From Martinezella rhizogenes (GTDB taxonomy: Bacteria; Pseudomonadota; Alphaproteobacteria; Rhizobiales; Rhizobiaceae): a stretch of DNA of 34,078 bases. This document shows, one piece after another, positions 1-8,545 of the stretch (positions are counted from its first letter, which is position 1; every line of letters begins with the position of its first letter). The position numbers were made by a program, and so were the translations under genes. Below the pieces are notes generated by a model, which did not search any database, was not told the DNA's origin, and worked only from the letters and a program-made list of their open reading frames with translations. Where the stretch lies: assembly GCA_013322215.1 (NCBI GenBank), contig JAAMEZ010000016.1, forward strand, positions 1 through 34,078, in the 5' to 3' direction.

Positions 1-103
1 ATTTTACGCGTACGCTCTGCATCCTCGGCCAGAGACGTCAACGGCAGTTCGACGGCGTGAATGGACTGATGCCCCTTGCGCGCCAGCTCGAGCACCACTG
101 CGT
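1..103 (-). pseudogene. Partial coding fragment of unknown family
   Basis: Read on the minus strand, the stretch to the left of the IS21-type repeats is open and protein-like (it begins EYAVVLELARKGHQS and continues to the window edge). The reading stops being protein-like where the IS repeats begin, so this may be the host gene interrupted by the element. I do not recognise the family, and the piece is too short to be sure it is coding. Confidence 0.25.
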
Positions 104-170
104 ATTCCGATGAAGCCGGCCACCCGTTCCAATTTCATTCCGGCCAGCATTCCGATTTGAAGCCGGCCAG
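104..170. repeat. IS21-type multiple terminal repeats
   Basis: Two direct copies of ATTCCGA(TT)TGAAGCCGGCCA lie at 104-122 and 149-170, with a partial copy (ATTCCGGCCAG) between them at about 137-147. IS21-family ends carry such multiple terminal repeats, which act as transposase binding sites. An istB remnant follows on the minus strand, pointing toward these repeats, which supports reading them as the istB-side end of the element. Confidence 0.5.
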
Positions 171-220
171 TCGATGCTCCCCTGGGTCGTTGTTTTGAAT
201 GGCTCCTGATTGTCGTGCGG

Positions 221-667
221 TCAAGCCTCGGATGGAGTCCGACGCTGCTTTCGCAGGCTCTCGCCGCTGAGCTCAATGCTATAGGCGCTGTGGACGAGGC
301 GGTCGAGGATGGCGTCGGCGAGTGTCGGATTGCCGATCATGTCGTACCAGTGGTCGACGGGCACCTGGCTGGTGACGATGGTGGAACGCTTCTCATAGCG
401 GTCCTCGATGATCTCGAGGAGATCGCGGCGCTGTTCGTCGTTGAGCTTCTCAGGCCCCCAGTCGTCGAGGATGAGCAGGTCGGTTCTGGCGAGCGCCTTA
501 AGGACCTTGGGATAGCGGCCGTCGCCACGCGCGAGCGCAGGCTCGTCGTAGCTAGACAGTGCATGGTTGCCATGCAACGCGGCGCAAGTGATGCCAATCA
601 GCCGGTTTTCCTTGAACAAGACCAAGCCTTGCAAGTAAGAAGATGATACGTAATAACGTATCTTCAC
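221..667 (-). pseudogene. istB: IS21-family helper ATPase IstB, 5'-truncated
   Basis: The C-terminal half matches IstB, the AAA+ transposition helper of IS21 elements. It has LARGDGRYPKVLKALARTD, then the Walker B segment LLILDDWG, then RRDLLEIIEDRYEKRSTIVT, and it ends with the SGESLRKQR tail. Residues 1-40 of this frame are unrelated to IstB, and there is no Walker A motif (GxxGxGKT), so about the first 110-130 residues of a normal ~245-residue protein are missing. No istA is present. Non-functional remnant. Confidence 0.8.
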
Positions 668-741
668 GCCTAAAGGGTCGCGGGGCTGGCGAGATAGATA
701 AAAAACCTTTCTCTAATGCGGCGTGGAAGAGCGCATAAAGT

Positions 742-2766
742 ATGGGAATGCCGAAAACTAGTTCCGACGATACACAGCAGCTTCCTGAGATCAAAAACCG
801 AGCAGACTTCCAGCTTGCCGCGGCTCAAGCCCATGATCTTGCAAGTCAGGGCTTCAGCGTTTCAACCTTCGCGGCCCTGCTTTTGCTCTGCGCACTGATT
901 GCAAATACGTTCAGCCTTAACCCAATTTGGGTGGCTCTCTTTTGCAACAATGCCGCTGCACTTATCCTGTTTGGCACCGGGCTTCGATCTGCCTACGACG
1001 TTGCAGAGTGGCGTCGAAAGAATGCCGGTCTCGCCGGTGTGCCGCTCGGGAAACCAGCACAATGGCTCATTGCTTTCGTGACGTCGCCATGGTCGCAGCA
1101 GGAGACGGAAGAGCCGGATCGGATCGAGCGATGGACGGGAAGCGCTTTCTTCGCGGGGCGGTCACTCCTGTCGCGGATCGGAGCCCGCCCGCTCTGGGTC
1201 GCCGGTCTATCTATGCTCGCATGCTTGATCGTCTACGCCGGCTGGACATTGGAGGCGGATGGCACAGCGATCGGAACGCCGTCCCTCGTCATCATCGCAG
1301 TCTGTCTGGCTTTCGCCTTTCTTTTGCTTGTGACGGAAAGACGGCTGGCCGCGATTGATGCGACGGAATGGCCCGAGGCAAAAGCGATTTCGCAATTGGC
1401 GCGCTTGCCGATTTTCGTGCTCGTCCTGTCTTGCTTCTGCTTGTTCCTGAGCACGCGCGGATCCGGGCTCTCCATCAAGCTCCTGGCGGCGCTCGGAGGC
1501 TTTGTCGCACTTGTCGGGCTTGAGTTCCTGTTGCGCGCGGTCGCCTCCATGTTTCGCCCGCAAAACGACGGGCGCGAGCCGGCACTGATCGCCACAAGCC
1601 TTGTCGCCGGCGCTCTTCAGTGGCCGCCCCAGCCATTGGTCAGCATTCAATTGGAGCTGCGGACCAGGCATGGCATTGATCTCCGCCAGATCTGGGCCTT
1701 TTCGTTCATTCGAAAGACCGCTCCGACCATCATTCTCGGAACGCTCCTTCTGGGCTGGCTGTTGAGTGGCGTGCGCGAAATTCCAATGACCGGCCGGGGC
1801 GTATACGAGCGGTTCGGCAGGGCCCAGGCTATCTTGCATTCCGGTCTGCACATCGGCCTTCCTTGGCCGTTTGGCCGCGTCATTCCCATTGAGAACGGCA
1901 GTGTGCACGAGCTGGCAACCGCCGTCAGCACAAACGACAGTGACGAACCGCTAGCTGATGCCGAGGGCCTCGCGCCCGAAAGTGCGAACCGACTGTGGGA
2001 TGCCTCGCACATCAACGAGAAATCGCAGCTCATCGCCAGCGGCACGGGCGGCGAACAAAGCTTTCAGATCGTCAACATGGATGTCCGTTTCGTCTACCGC
2101 ATCGGTCTTTCGGACCAGGCGGCGATAAAGGCGGCCTATCGTGTCGCCGATCTCCCAGCCTTGATCGAAAGCACCGCAAACCGCGTATTGGTTCATGACT
2201 TTGCCAGAAGAACGCTCAACGACGTCTTGAGCGAAGGCCGATTGTCGCTCGCAAACAATATCGCCTCGGCAGTCCAGAAGAACATGGATGAGCTGAACAG
2301 CGGCGTCGAAATCCTGGCCGTCGTCGTCGAGGCCATTCACCCGCCCGCCGGCGCGGCCAACGCCTTTCACGGCGTCCAGGCGGCGCAGATCAGTGCGGAG
2401 GCGCTGGTTGCACGCGAGCGGGGAACGGCGGCACAACAGACGAATGAGGCACAATTGAACGCCCGCCTCGCACAGGACAATGCGACGGCGACGGCAAGGG
2501 AAGGTGTCGCGGCTTCGGAGGTCGCAAAACTCCGCTTCCAGGCCGAACAATCGGCTTTCCAAGAGGCTGGACAGGCGTTCTTGACAGAAGAATACTTCAA
2601 CCGACTGACGATGGGGCTATCCCACTCGAAGGCTCTCGTCCTCGATCACCGCATTGGCGGAAACATCGCTCCAACCCTTGATCTCCGGAGCGTGATGCCA
2701 CCAGTCGATCCCGACACAAGTGCCGAACCTAGCACCCCATACAAAAGCGAAGAAACCGGCCCATGA
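742..2766 (+). CDS. HflK-like SPFH/band-7 protein with polytopic N-terminus
   Basis: This 674-residue protein joins a multi-pass membrane region to an SPFH (stomatin/prohibitin/HflK-C) domain. Hydrophobic segments lie at about 40-58, 61-80, 150-169, 178-197, 222-237 and 246-265, with a final one at 326-344 just before the SPFH part (about 345-560; note GRGVYERFGRAQ and SGLHIGLPWPFGRV). An Ala/Gln/Glu-rich coiled-coil tail follows. Classical HflK has one membrane helix and about 400 residues, so the six extra helices are unusual. HflK and HflC form membrane scaffolds around the FtsH protease; no ftsH is present here. It is the first gene of a four-gene operon, and its stop overlaps the next start (ATGA). 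A GGAAGAG stretch 10 bases before the ATG may be the ribosome site. Confidence 0.85.
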   Translation: MGMPKTSSDDTQQLPEIKNRADFQLAAAQAHDLASQGFSVSTFAALLLLCALIANTFSLNPIWVALFCNNAAALILFGTGLRSAYDVAEWRRKNAGLAGVPLGKPAQWLIAFVTSPWSQQETEEPDRIERWTGSAFFAGRSLLSRIGARPLWVAGLSMLACLIVYAGWTLEADGTAIGTPSLVIIAVCLAFAFLLLVTERRLAAIDATEWPEAKAISQLARLPIFVLVLSCFCLFLSTRGSGLSIKLLAALGGFVALVGLEFLLRAVASMFRPQNDGREPALIATSLVAGALQWPPQPLVSIQLELRTRHGIDLRQIWAFSFIRKTAPTIILGTLLLGWLLSGVREIPMTGRGVYERFGRAQAILHSGLHIGLPWPFGRVIPIENGSVHELATAVSTNDSDEPLADAEGLAPESANRLWDASHINEKSQLIASGTGGEQSFQIVNMDVRFVYRIGLSDQAAIKAAYRVADLPALIESTANRVLVHDFARRTLNDVLSEGRLSLANNIASAVQKNMDELNSGVEILAVVVEAIHPPAGAANAFHGVQAAQISAEALVARERGTAAQQTNEAQLNARLAQDNATATAREGVAASEVAKLRFQAEQSAFQEAGQAFLTEEYFNRLTMGLSHSKALVLDHRIGGNIAPTLDLRSVMPPVDPDTSAEPSTPYKSEETGP

Positions 2767-3767
2767 CTGACGCGCACGCCCATCCGGGCTCGGACCATCA
2801 CGAGCACGATCATCATCACGGCGATGATCACCAGGACACAATGCCCTTTCGGTGGTCCCGCCTGATCGTCGCAATGATCGTCGTCGCCATCATTCTGGTC
2901 GCTGCCTGCCTCGTCCAGGTGAGATCGGGGGCCGCGACCATCATCACGAGGTTTGGCAATCCGACACGCGTTCTGATCAATCCAGGTCTCGCCTTCCGGC
3001 TTCCCGTTCCCCTTGAAAAGACCATCGACGTCGATCTGCGCGCCAAATCGACGTCCAGCGGCCTGCAGGATGTCGGAACCAAGGATGGGCTGCGGATCAT
3101 CGCGCAGGCCTATGCGATCTGGCAGGTTTCAGCCGATCCGGAAGCCATCAAGCGCTTTGTGCGGTCGGTTCAGAACCAGCCAGATCAGGCAGCAGCACAA
3201 ATCCGCACATTTCTTGGATCGTCGCTCGAGACGGCGGCGAGCAATTTCGACCTGTCGTCGTTGATCAACCCCGATCCGGACAAGCTGCGGATCGACGTGC
3301 TGGAAGCACAGCTCAAGGCCCAGATCGCACAGCAATTGTTCGACACTTACGGCTTGCAGGTTGTCGATGTCGGTATCGAGCGCCTGACCCTGCCTTCGGT
3401 GACGTTGAGCGCCACTGTCGACCGCATGCGGGCCGAGCGTGAGACGATCGCCACCGAACGTGCGGCAGTCGGCAAGCGCCAGGCCGCGGAAATCCGCTCC
3501 GCAGCCGAGCGCGACGCGCGCGTCCTTCAAGCGGACGCGACCGTGAAGGCCGCCGGTATAGAAGCGAAATCCCGCGTCGAGGCGGCGAAGATCTATGGAA
3601 CGGCTTATAAAAGCGCGCCTGAGCTTTACGAACTGCTCCGCTCCCTCGACACGCTCGGCACCATCGTCAATTCCAACACGCGCCTTGTCCTGCGCACCGA
3701 TGCAGCCCCTTTCCGGGCCTTGGTCGATGGACCGCCCAGGGCCGCATCAGCTGGCGGAGCACATTAG
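2763..3767 (+). CDS. HflC-like SPFH protein with His-rich N-terminus
   Basis: A 334-residue SPFH protein. Residues 1-23 contain nine histidines in HxH and HHH clusters, which look like a cytosolic metal-binding tail. One membrane helix follows at about 32-52, then the SPFH domain (VRSGAATIITRFGNPTRV, NPGLAFRLPVPLEKTIDV) and a charged helix at about 225-285 typical of oligomerising SPFH proteins. Its start overlaps the stop of the upstream HflK-like gene by four bases, implying translational coupling. Its C-terminal stop is two bases before the third SPFH gene. The His tail is not part of ordinary HflC, and it matches the His-rich start of the ATPase at the end of the operon. Metal binding is an inference. 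Confidence 0.85.
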   Translation: MTDAHAHPGSDHHEHDHHHGDDHQDTMPFRWSRLIVAMIVVAIILVAACLVQVRSGAATIITRFGNPTRVLINPGLAFRLPVPLEKTIDVDLRAKSTSSGLQDVGTKDGLRIIAQAYAIWQVSADPEAIKRFVRSVQNQPDQAAAQIRTFLGSSLETAASNFDLSSLINPDPDKLRIDVLEAQLKAQIAQQLFDTYGLQVVDVGIERLTLPSVTLSATVDRMRAERETIATERAAVGKRQAAEIRSAAERDARVLQADATVKAAGIEAKSRVEAAKIYGTAYKSAPELYELLRSLDTLGTIVNSNTRLVLRTDAAPFRALVDGPPRAASAGGAH

Positions 3768-3769
3768 AG

Positions 3770-4810
3770 ATGGGTGCCGTTGGGGATAGGAATTCGGCGG
3801 CGCAGCATCAGGCCGTTCGCCTGGTGTCGATGCTGCTGTCCGCGATTACGGTGCTTGCGGCCGTCGGCTGGGCAACCTCCAATATCCGGGAGATCGCACC
3901 GCAAAACCGGGCCGTCGTCTTTCGCCTGGGCGCCTTGAACCGGGTGCAGGAAGCCGGCCTGTTATGGGCCTTACCCGCGCCTTTCGAAAAGGTCTTGCTG
4001 CTGCCCGACGGCGCAACGGTTCTGGAACGCCGGATCGACGGATTGCTTCGCTCGCCCGCCGCGCAGACCGGAGAGACCGGGGCTGAGATAGAAAGCGATA
4101 CGCTTGCGGGATCGGGATATCTGCTGACCGCCGACGCCAGTGTCGTTCAACTCGACATCCGCGTCTTTTATCGGGTGACCGACCCCTCTGCCTATGCCCT
4201 GCAGCAGGATCATGTCCTGCCGGCACTCGACCGCCTCGTAACCCGCAGCGCCGTCGTAATCTGCGCTTCCCGCGATCTGGACAGTATTCTGGTCGCGCGC
4301 CCCGAGCTAGTCTCCGCGGAGAGCGATGTCGCCGAGCGCCGCGAACGCCTGCGCGCCGATCTGGTCAAGAGCATCAACGCAAGCCTGGGCTCGCTGAAGT
4401 CGAAGGGCCTGAACCTGGGAATCGAGATCGATCGCGCCGATGTCCAATCCGCACTTCCGGCGACGGCCATAAGCGCATTCGACGGGGTGCTGACCGCAAG
4501 CCAGCAGGCAGAGCAGGCGATTGCGTCGGCACAGAACGATGCGGAAAAGGACAGACAGGCCGCCGATCAGGAAGCCGATCGGATCGTGCAGGTGGCGGAA
4601 GCCCAATCCAGCGAACGTCTGGCAAAGGCGCGTGCTGACACGGCCATCGTCGCCGGCTTTGCAAGCGCGCAAGGGTCCGATAGCGACCCCGGCCTTCTCT
4701 GGCGCCTCTATCGCGATCGCGTTGCCAAAATCCTGTCGAAGGCAGGCTCGGTGGTCACGGTCGACCCCAGGGACGACGCACGCCTCATCCTGCAGGGAGC
4801 CGACAAATGA
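3770..4810 (+). CDS. Third SPFH/HflK-type membrane protein
   Basis: A 346-residue protein with one membrane helix at about 17-35, an SPFH domain (IAPQNRAVVFRLGALNRVQE, then a LPAPFEKVLLLP loop) and an Ala/Glu/Arg-rich coiled-coil near 240-295 (QQAEQAIASAQNDAEKDRQA). It resembles HflK/HflC in order of parts. The start lies two bases after the previous stop, and its own stop overlaps the ATPase start (ATGA), so all four genes are very likely one transcript. It probably forms a hetero-oligomeric ring with its two neighbours; partners and client are unknown. Confidence 0.8.
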   Translation: MGAVGDRNSAAQHQAVRLVSMLLSAITVLAAVGWATSNIREIAPQNRAVVFRLGALNRVQEAGLLWALPAPFEKVLLLPDGATVLERRIDGLLRSPAAQTGETGAEIESDTLAGSGYLLTADASVVQLDIRVFYRVTDPSAYALQQDHVLPALDRLVTRSAVVICASRDLDSILVARPELVSAESDVAERRERLRADLVKSINASLGSLKSKGLNLGIEIDRADVQSALPATAISAFDGVLTASQQAEQAIASAQNDAEKDRQAADQEADRIVQVAEAQSSERLAKARADTAIVAGFASAQGSDSDPGLLWRLYRDRVAKILSKAGSVVTVDPRDDARLILQGADK

Positions 4811-6804
4811 GTGTCGCGACCGATCATTCCCACGGCTCCCATGGCCACGCGCATCATCATGGCCATATGCTCATTGCCGGCCTTCTGACCGCCAACGAAA
4901 AGCAGGCGGTGGCCGTTCAGCTGACCCTCGCCATGATCGCCTTGAGCCTGCTTGCGCTCGGCATCGCATGGCGCTGGCTTGCGCCGGATGAAGAGGGCGT
5001 GAGCCAGCTTCTGCTGGCAGCTGCCTCGCTGATCGTCGCGGTTCCGGTCATCCAGTCCGGTTGGCATAGCCTGCGCCATCCAAGCCTGCATGGCATCACC
5101 GACCAATTGATCGCTCTTGCAATGCTGGCCGCCTGGGCGACGGGCGATCTGCTGACCTCGGCCCTCCTCCCGATCATCATGATATTCGGCCATGTGCTGG
5201 AGGAGCGCAGCGTCATCGGATCGAAGGAAGCGATGGAGGCGTTGGCGCGTCTGACCCGTAGCCACGCACGGCTGATCACGCCGGACGGCTCGACGCGTGA
5301 AATCGACAATGTCACGCTGAAGCCAGGCGATCTGGTGGAGGTGAGAGCAGGAGACCGCGTTCCCGCCGACGGTCGCGTCAGGCAGGGACAGGCGAGCCTC
5401 GACACCGCGCCGATCACTGGCGAATCCGTGCCTCTCGAAGTCGCAGCCGGGATGGAGGTCTTCGGCGGTGCAATCAATCTGGACGGTCGTCTCGAGATAG
5501 AGGTGACCCGAACCGGCGAGGATTCGACGCTTGGAAAAGTGATCGCACTGATGCAGCGCGCGGAAAATTCAAAGCCGCCGATCACGCGGCTCTTGGAGCG
5601 CTACGCCCAGCAATATCTGGGCTTCGTGCTGACGATAGCCGCCATTGCCTGGTTCCTCACCTATAATGACCAGATCATGCTGGCGATCCTGGTCGCGGCC
5701 TGCCCCTGCGCCCTGGTTCTGTCTGCGCCGGCAACGGCGATTGCCGGTATCGCGGTCGCCGCGCGCCATGGGATCCTCATCCGCAGCTCGGCATTTCTCG
5801 AAGAACTGGCAGATCTGACTTCCCTGGTTATCGACAAGACCGGCACCCTCACCTTCGGCCGACTTCGTCTGCAAGATACTAGACTGACGGGCAATACGGA
5901 CCGGGAAACCGTTCTGGCCTTGGCCGCCTCTCTGGGCGCCGCCAGCAGCCACCCGGTCAGCCGAGCGCTGGCTACGCTCGTCGCCCATAACGCCTACCAT
6001 CCGCTGGCGAACGTCCGCGAACTTCAAGGACTGGGCGTCGTTGCGGATACGACAACGGGTGAAGTGGCGCTGGGACGTCCTGAATTGTTTGAGCGCCTGT
6101 CTGTCACCGTTCCCTCGGCTCCCTTGCATGACGGTCCGCTCGCGGGCCTTTCTATCGGCAGGGAGTTCGTCGCCTGGCTTCTCCTGTCGGACACGGTCAA
6201 GCCGGAGGCAGCCGTTGCGATGACGGAGTTGCGGGCGCTCGGGCTCAACCGGCAGCTTCTGCTGACCGGCGACCGTCAAACGGTCGCGGATGCCCTGGCG
6301 CGCGAGATCGGCATAACCGACGTCGCGGCTCAGGCGCTCCCCGCCGACAAACTGAAACGCGTGCTTAGCGAGACGAAGAGCGGTTTTAAACCCCTGGTCG
6401 TTGGCGACGGGATCAACGACTCGCTTGCCCTCAAGGCAGGAGCCGTCGGGATTGCCATGGGCGCGGGCGGCGCCGATATCGCGCTCGCCTCCTCGGACAT
6501 CATCCTGATCGGCAGCGATCTACGACGGCTCGGCACATGCATCCGCCTCAGCAGATTGTGCCGGCGGACATTGAAAGCCAACGTCATCATCGGCCTCGGC
6601 TGGACCGTGGCGATCATCGCATTGGCGGGATTTGGCTTTCTTGGAGCGGCGGGCGCCGTCGTTGCGGCTATCCTGCACAACATCAGCACCTTGCTGGTGC
6701 TCGCCAATGCTGGACGCCTGATGAGATACGACGAACCGCTCGATTTCAGTCGCCTTGCTGGTCAGCAAGGTGAGGAAATGACGAACAGCCAGGACCTTCG
6801 GTGA
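4807..6804 (+). CDS. P1B-type heavy-metal transporting ATPase
   Basis: A 665-residue P-type ATPase. Motifs visible: TGES (204-207, actuator), CPC in helix 6 (299-301, metal site), DKTGT (343-347, phosphorylated Asp), SHP (381-383, P1B-specific) and GDGIND (533-538). About eight membrane helices are arranged as in P1B pumps. The N-terminus has no CxxC metal-binding domain; eight histidines fall within the first 20 residues. The last helix reads HNISTLLVLANAGRL, close to the H[DE]xST signature of Zn/Cd/Co-type pumps but with Asn at the acidic position, so the metal cannot be assigned. CPC rules out the SPC (P1B-4) group. It should export a metal ion from the cytosol across the inner membrane. 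It is the last gene of the SPFH operon, overlapping gene three by four bases. Confidence 0.92.
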   Translation: MSVATDHSHGSHGHAHHHGHMLIAGLLTANEKQAVAVQLTLAMIALSLLALGIAWRWLAPDEEGVSQLLLAAASLIVAVPVIQSGWHSLRHPSLHGITDQLIALAMLAAWATGDLLTSALLPIIMIFGHVLEERSVIGSKEAMEALARLTRSHARLITPDGSTREIDNVTLKPGDLVEVRAGDRVPADGRVRQGQASLDTAPITGESVPLEVAAGMEVFGGAINLDGRLEIEVTRTGEDSTLGKVIALMQRAENSKPPITRLLERYAQQYLGFVLTIAAIAWFLTYNDQIMLAILVAACPCALVLSAPATAIAGIAVAARHGILIRSSAFLEELADLTSLVIDKTGTLTFGRLRLQDTRLTGNTDRETVLALAASLGAASSHPVSRALATLVAHNAYHPLANVRELQGLGVVADTTTGEVALGRPELFERLSVTVPSAPLHDGPLAGLSIGREFVAWLLLSDTVKPEAAVAMTELRALGLNRQLLLTGDRQTVADALAREIGITDVAAQALPADKLKRVLSETKSGFKPLVVGDGINDSLALKAGAVGIAMGAGGADIALASSDIILIGSDLRRLGTCIRLSRLCRRTLKANVIIGLGWTVAIIALAGFGFLGAAGAVVAAILHNISTLLVLANAGRLMRYDEPLDFSRLAGQQGEEMTNSQDLR

Positions 6805-7039
6805 CATCTCGGCAAAGGGATACGCCGGCTCGACGTTACGGTCGCTAGCTGCCCTGACTGTAATCGCGATAGGTAGCCCCAAGAATTGAGAAGGAACCCC
6901 GATTAGAATGCACGGCGATACACAAGCCGATTGCAGGCAAATCGGCATAGGCAACCAAGTCACAGTGCAGCACAGCGGGATGCTCGACCGCCGTTGAAAT
7001 TCGTCGAGGTTAAGAGCGACGAGATCATATGCCCGTCAA
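6805..7039. other. Intergenic stretch after the ATPase
   Basis: No convincing gene or terminator was seen. A 29-codon reading frame at about 6908-6997 (plus) follows a GAGAAGGA stretch at a long spacing; it is too weak to call. Confidence 0.4.
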
Positions 7040-7276
7040 TCAGAGCAAGACAGCCACAAATGCATCTTGCCCTATAGATCTACGGGCGGGGCGCCTCCGC
7101 TCACTATCCTTCTTGCTTTCCTCGAAGTTTAGCAGATCAGCCATTTCGTGAGCCAGCTCTTCGCCAAGACCGATGAACAACGCGCCAAGCATCTCGGCCA
7201 CGTCTTGGGTGACGGCATCGAATACCGACCATGTGCCGTTAACGTCCTCTTTTACCGAGTACCTTGGGGCGGTCAT
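7040..7276 (-). CDS. Small acidic hypothetical protein (78 aa)
   Basis: The protein begins MTAPRYSVKEDVNGTWSVFD and continues through an acidic helix (LGEELAHEMADLLNFEE). The ATG is preceded by AAGGTGAG at proper spacing, a good ribosome site. The N-terminal pattern (R-Y-x-V-x-E-x-x-N-G-T-W-x-V-x-D) resembles small rhizobial proteins that lie beside regulators, but I cannot name a family. It is convergent with the ATPase operon. Confidence 0.6.
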   Translation of the reverse strand: MTAPRYSVKEDVNGTWSVFDAVTQDVAEMLGALFIGLGEELAHEMADLLNFEESKKDSERRRPARRSIGQDAFVAVLL

Positions 7277-7360
7277 CGTCGCTCACCTTAGGAGAGGCTG
7301 TGATGAGCCTAATGTTCGAAGCGTCATAAGGTTTTGATAGACGCGACAACGTTTCGACGT

Positions 7361-7531
7361 TCAGTCCGACTCGAGCCCTTTCCGATGTAGCAAGTCTTGC
7401 AGGTTCATGAGCGCAACCAAATCGTTCGCCTCCTCACTGGTGAGATAGTCGACGGCAAGCGTATCTATCACGACGGCTTTCCCGGTGAACGCGTCAATCG
7501 CCGAATGTATTAAGGACAAAAGTATAGGCAT
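7361..7531 (-). CDS. Small hypothetical protein (56 aa)
   Basis: A reading frame of 56 codons starts MPILLSLIHSAIDAF and ends with an acidic/leucine-rich helix (TSEEANDLVALMNLQDLLHR). The sequence is protein-like and lies 84 bases upstream of the 78-residue protein on the same strand, so the two may be cotranscribed. No good ribosome site is visible, and the upstream DNA is AT-rich. No family recognised. Confidence 0.4.
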   Translation of the reverse strand: MPILLSLIHSAIDAFTGKAVVIDTLAVDYLTSEEANDLVALMNLQDLLHRKGLESD

Positions 7532-7685
7532 ATGGCTTGATAATTAAAATAATCCCCCTGGTGTGGCTGCTATATCCGCGCTGCGGGCATAATCAACCGA
7601 GCCTTTTCCTTCGCGGGCATCAGGGCGCAAAATATGCCCGCCGATCTTACCGGGTTCATTACTATCAAAGGCTCGAGGTGCCGAC
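7532..7685. repeat. GCGGGCAT inverted/direct repeats
   Basis: GCGGGCAT occurs at 7583-7590 and 7613-7620, and its complement ATGCCCGC at 7634-7641; the last two can form an 8-bp stem with a 13-base loop. No gene is seen. Function is unknown; it may be the relic of a transposon end. Confidence 0.35.
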
Positions 7686-8075
7686 CTGGCGGCGAGGGCG
7701 AAGCTGCCGGCAATCGAGAGCAAGCCCGAGGAGCCTTACAATCACATCAACAAGGATACCGGGATTTGCTGGACGGCTTTGCGGCGAAAAGGCCAGGCCG
7801 ATGACGACTTGCTGCGCTCCCGATGCCGTGGCCGGCCAAAAATCGAAGTGCGAGGCATCAAACGGGTAAATACCGCCCGCAACGAATTTGCCGGTCTCAA
7901 GCGATGATCGCGCCGCCTCCATCTCAATTTCAACAGGCAAGATGTCGCCGCGTTTTTCGATGACCACCATCGCCGTTTCGGCCGTCGCCATCACGACAAC
8001 TGGAACGCCGAAAATCGCTTCCAGGGCGTTGGCGGCAACGGCAACGATTGCCTTTGTATCTTCGGCTGTGCCAAT
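7686..8075 (-). pseudogene. kdpD: KdpD sensor kinase fragment
   Basis: The minus-strand translation matches the region of KdpD between its membrane helices and kinase core. It runs DTKAIVAVAANALEAIFGVP, VVVMATAETAM, then FVAGGIYPFDASHFDFWP, then NPGILVDVIVRLLGLALD and CRQLRPRR. KdpD is the ~900-residue K+/turgor sensor, so only about 130 internal residues remain. Both ends break abruptly: the upstream end abuts a dinB fragment on the opposite strand. No other kdp gene is nearby. Non-functional. Confidence 0.65.
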
Positions 8076-8080
8076 GTCGC

Positions 8081-8545
8081 GGCTACACGTCGCTCATCGA
8101 GCCGCTCTCACTCGACGGGGCCTACCTCAATGTAACCGAAAACCACAAGGGTATCTACATCGCGACAACAATCGCCGAGGAAATCCATACCAAGATCAAG
8201 GAGGTGACCCGTCTGACGGCCTCTGCCGGCGTCAGCTACAACAAGTTCCTCGCAAAGTTGGCAAGCGATCAACGAAAATCCGATGGCCTGTTCGTGATTA
8301 CGCCAAAAAGCGGTCCGGGGTTTGTTGAAGTGCTGCCGGTGAATAAATTTCACGGCGTCGGGCCAGCCACGGCCGAACGAATGGGGCGACACGGGATTGA
8401 GACTGGCCTTGACCTAAGATCAAAATCACTGGCTTTCCTGCAGCAGCATTTTGGCAAAAGCGGTCCCTATTTCTATGGGATTGCCCGCGGGATTGATGGT
8501 CGCGAGGTTCGGTCACGATACCCGAAGGGGCCGCCACTGGCTCCG
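8081..8545 (+). pseudogene. dinB: DNA polymerase IV (DinB) internal fragment
   Basis: The frame reads YTSLIEPLSLDGAYLNVTEN, then LTASAGVSYNKFLAKLASD, then FHGVGPATAERMGRHGIETG, and FGKSGPYFYGIARGID. These are the palm, helix-hairpin and thumb parts of Y-family Pol IV. The active-site SLDEA motif here reads SLDGA, losing the catalytic Glu. The N-terminal ~100 residues (with the first catalytic Asp) and the little-finger domain are missing. It is cut on the left by a kdpD fragment and on the right by an IS66 fragment. Non-functional. Confidence 0.8.

Noticed and set aside
1207..1908. Long minus-strand open frame inside the HflK-like gene
   Set aside because: Charged, low-complexity, no ribosome site, and exactly antisense to a clear SPFH gene; a by-product of high GC.
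5569..6279. Long minus-strand open frame opposite the ATPase
   Set aside because: Antisense to the catalytic domain of a well-defined P-type ATPase; Arg/Gln-rich shadow.
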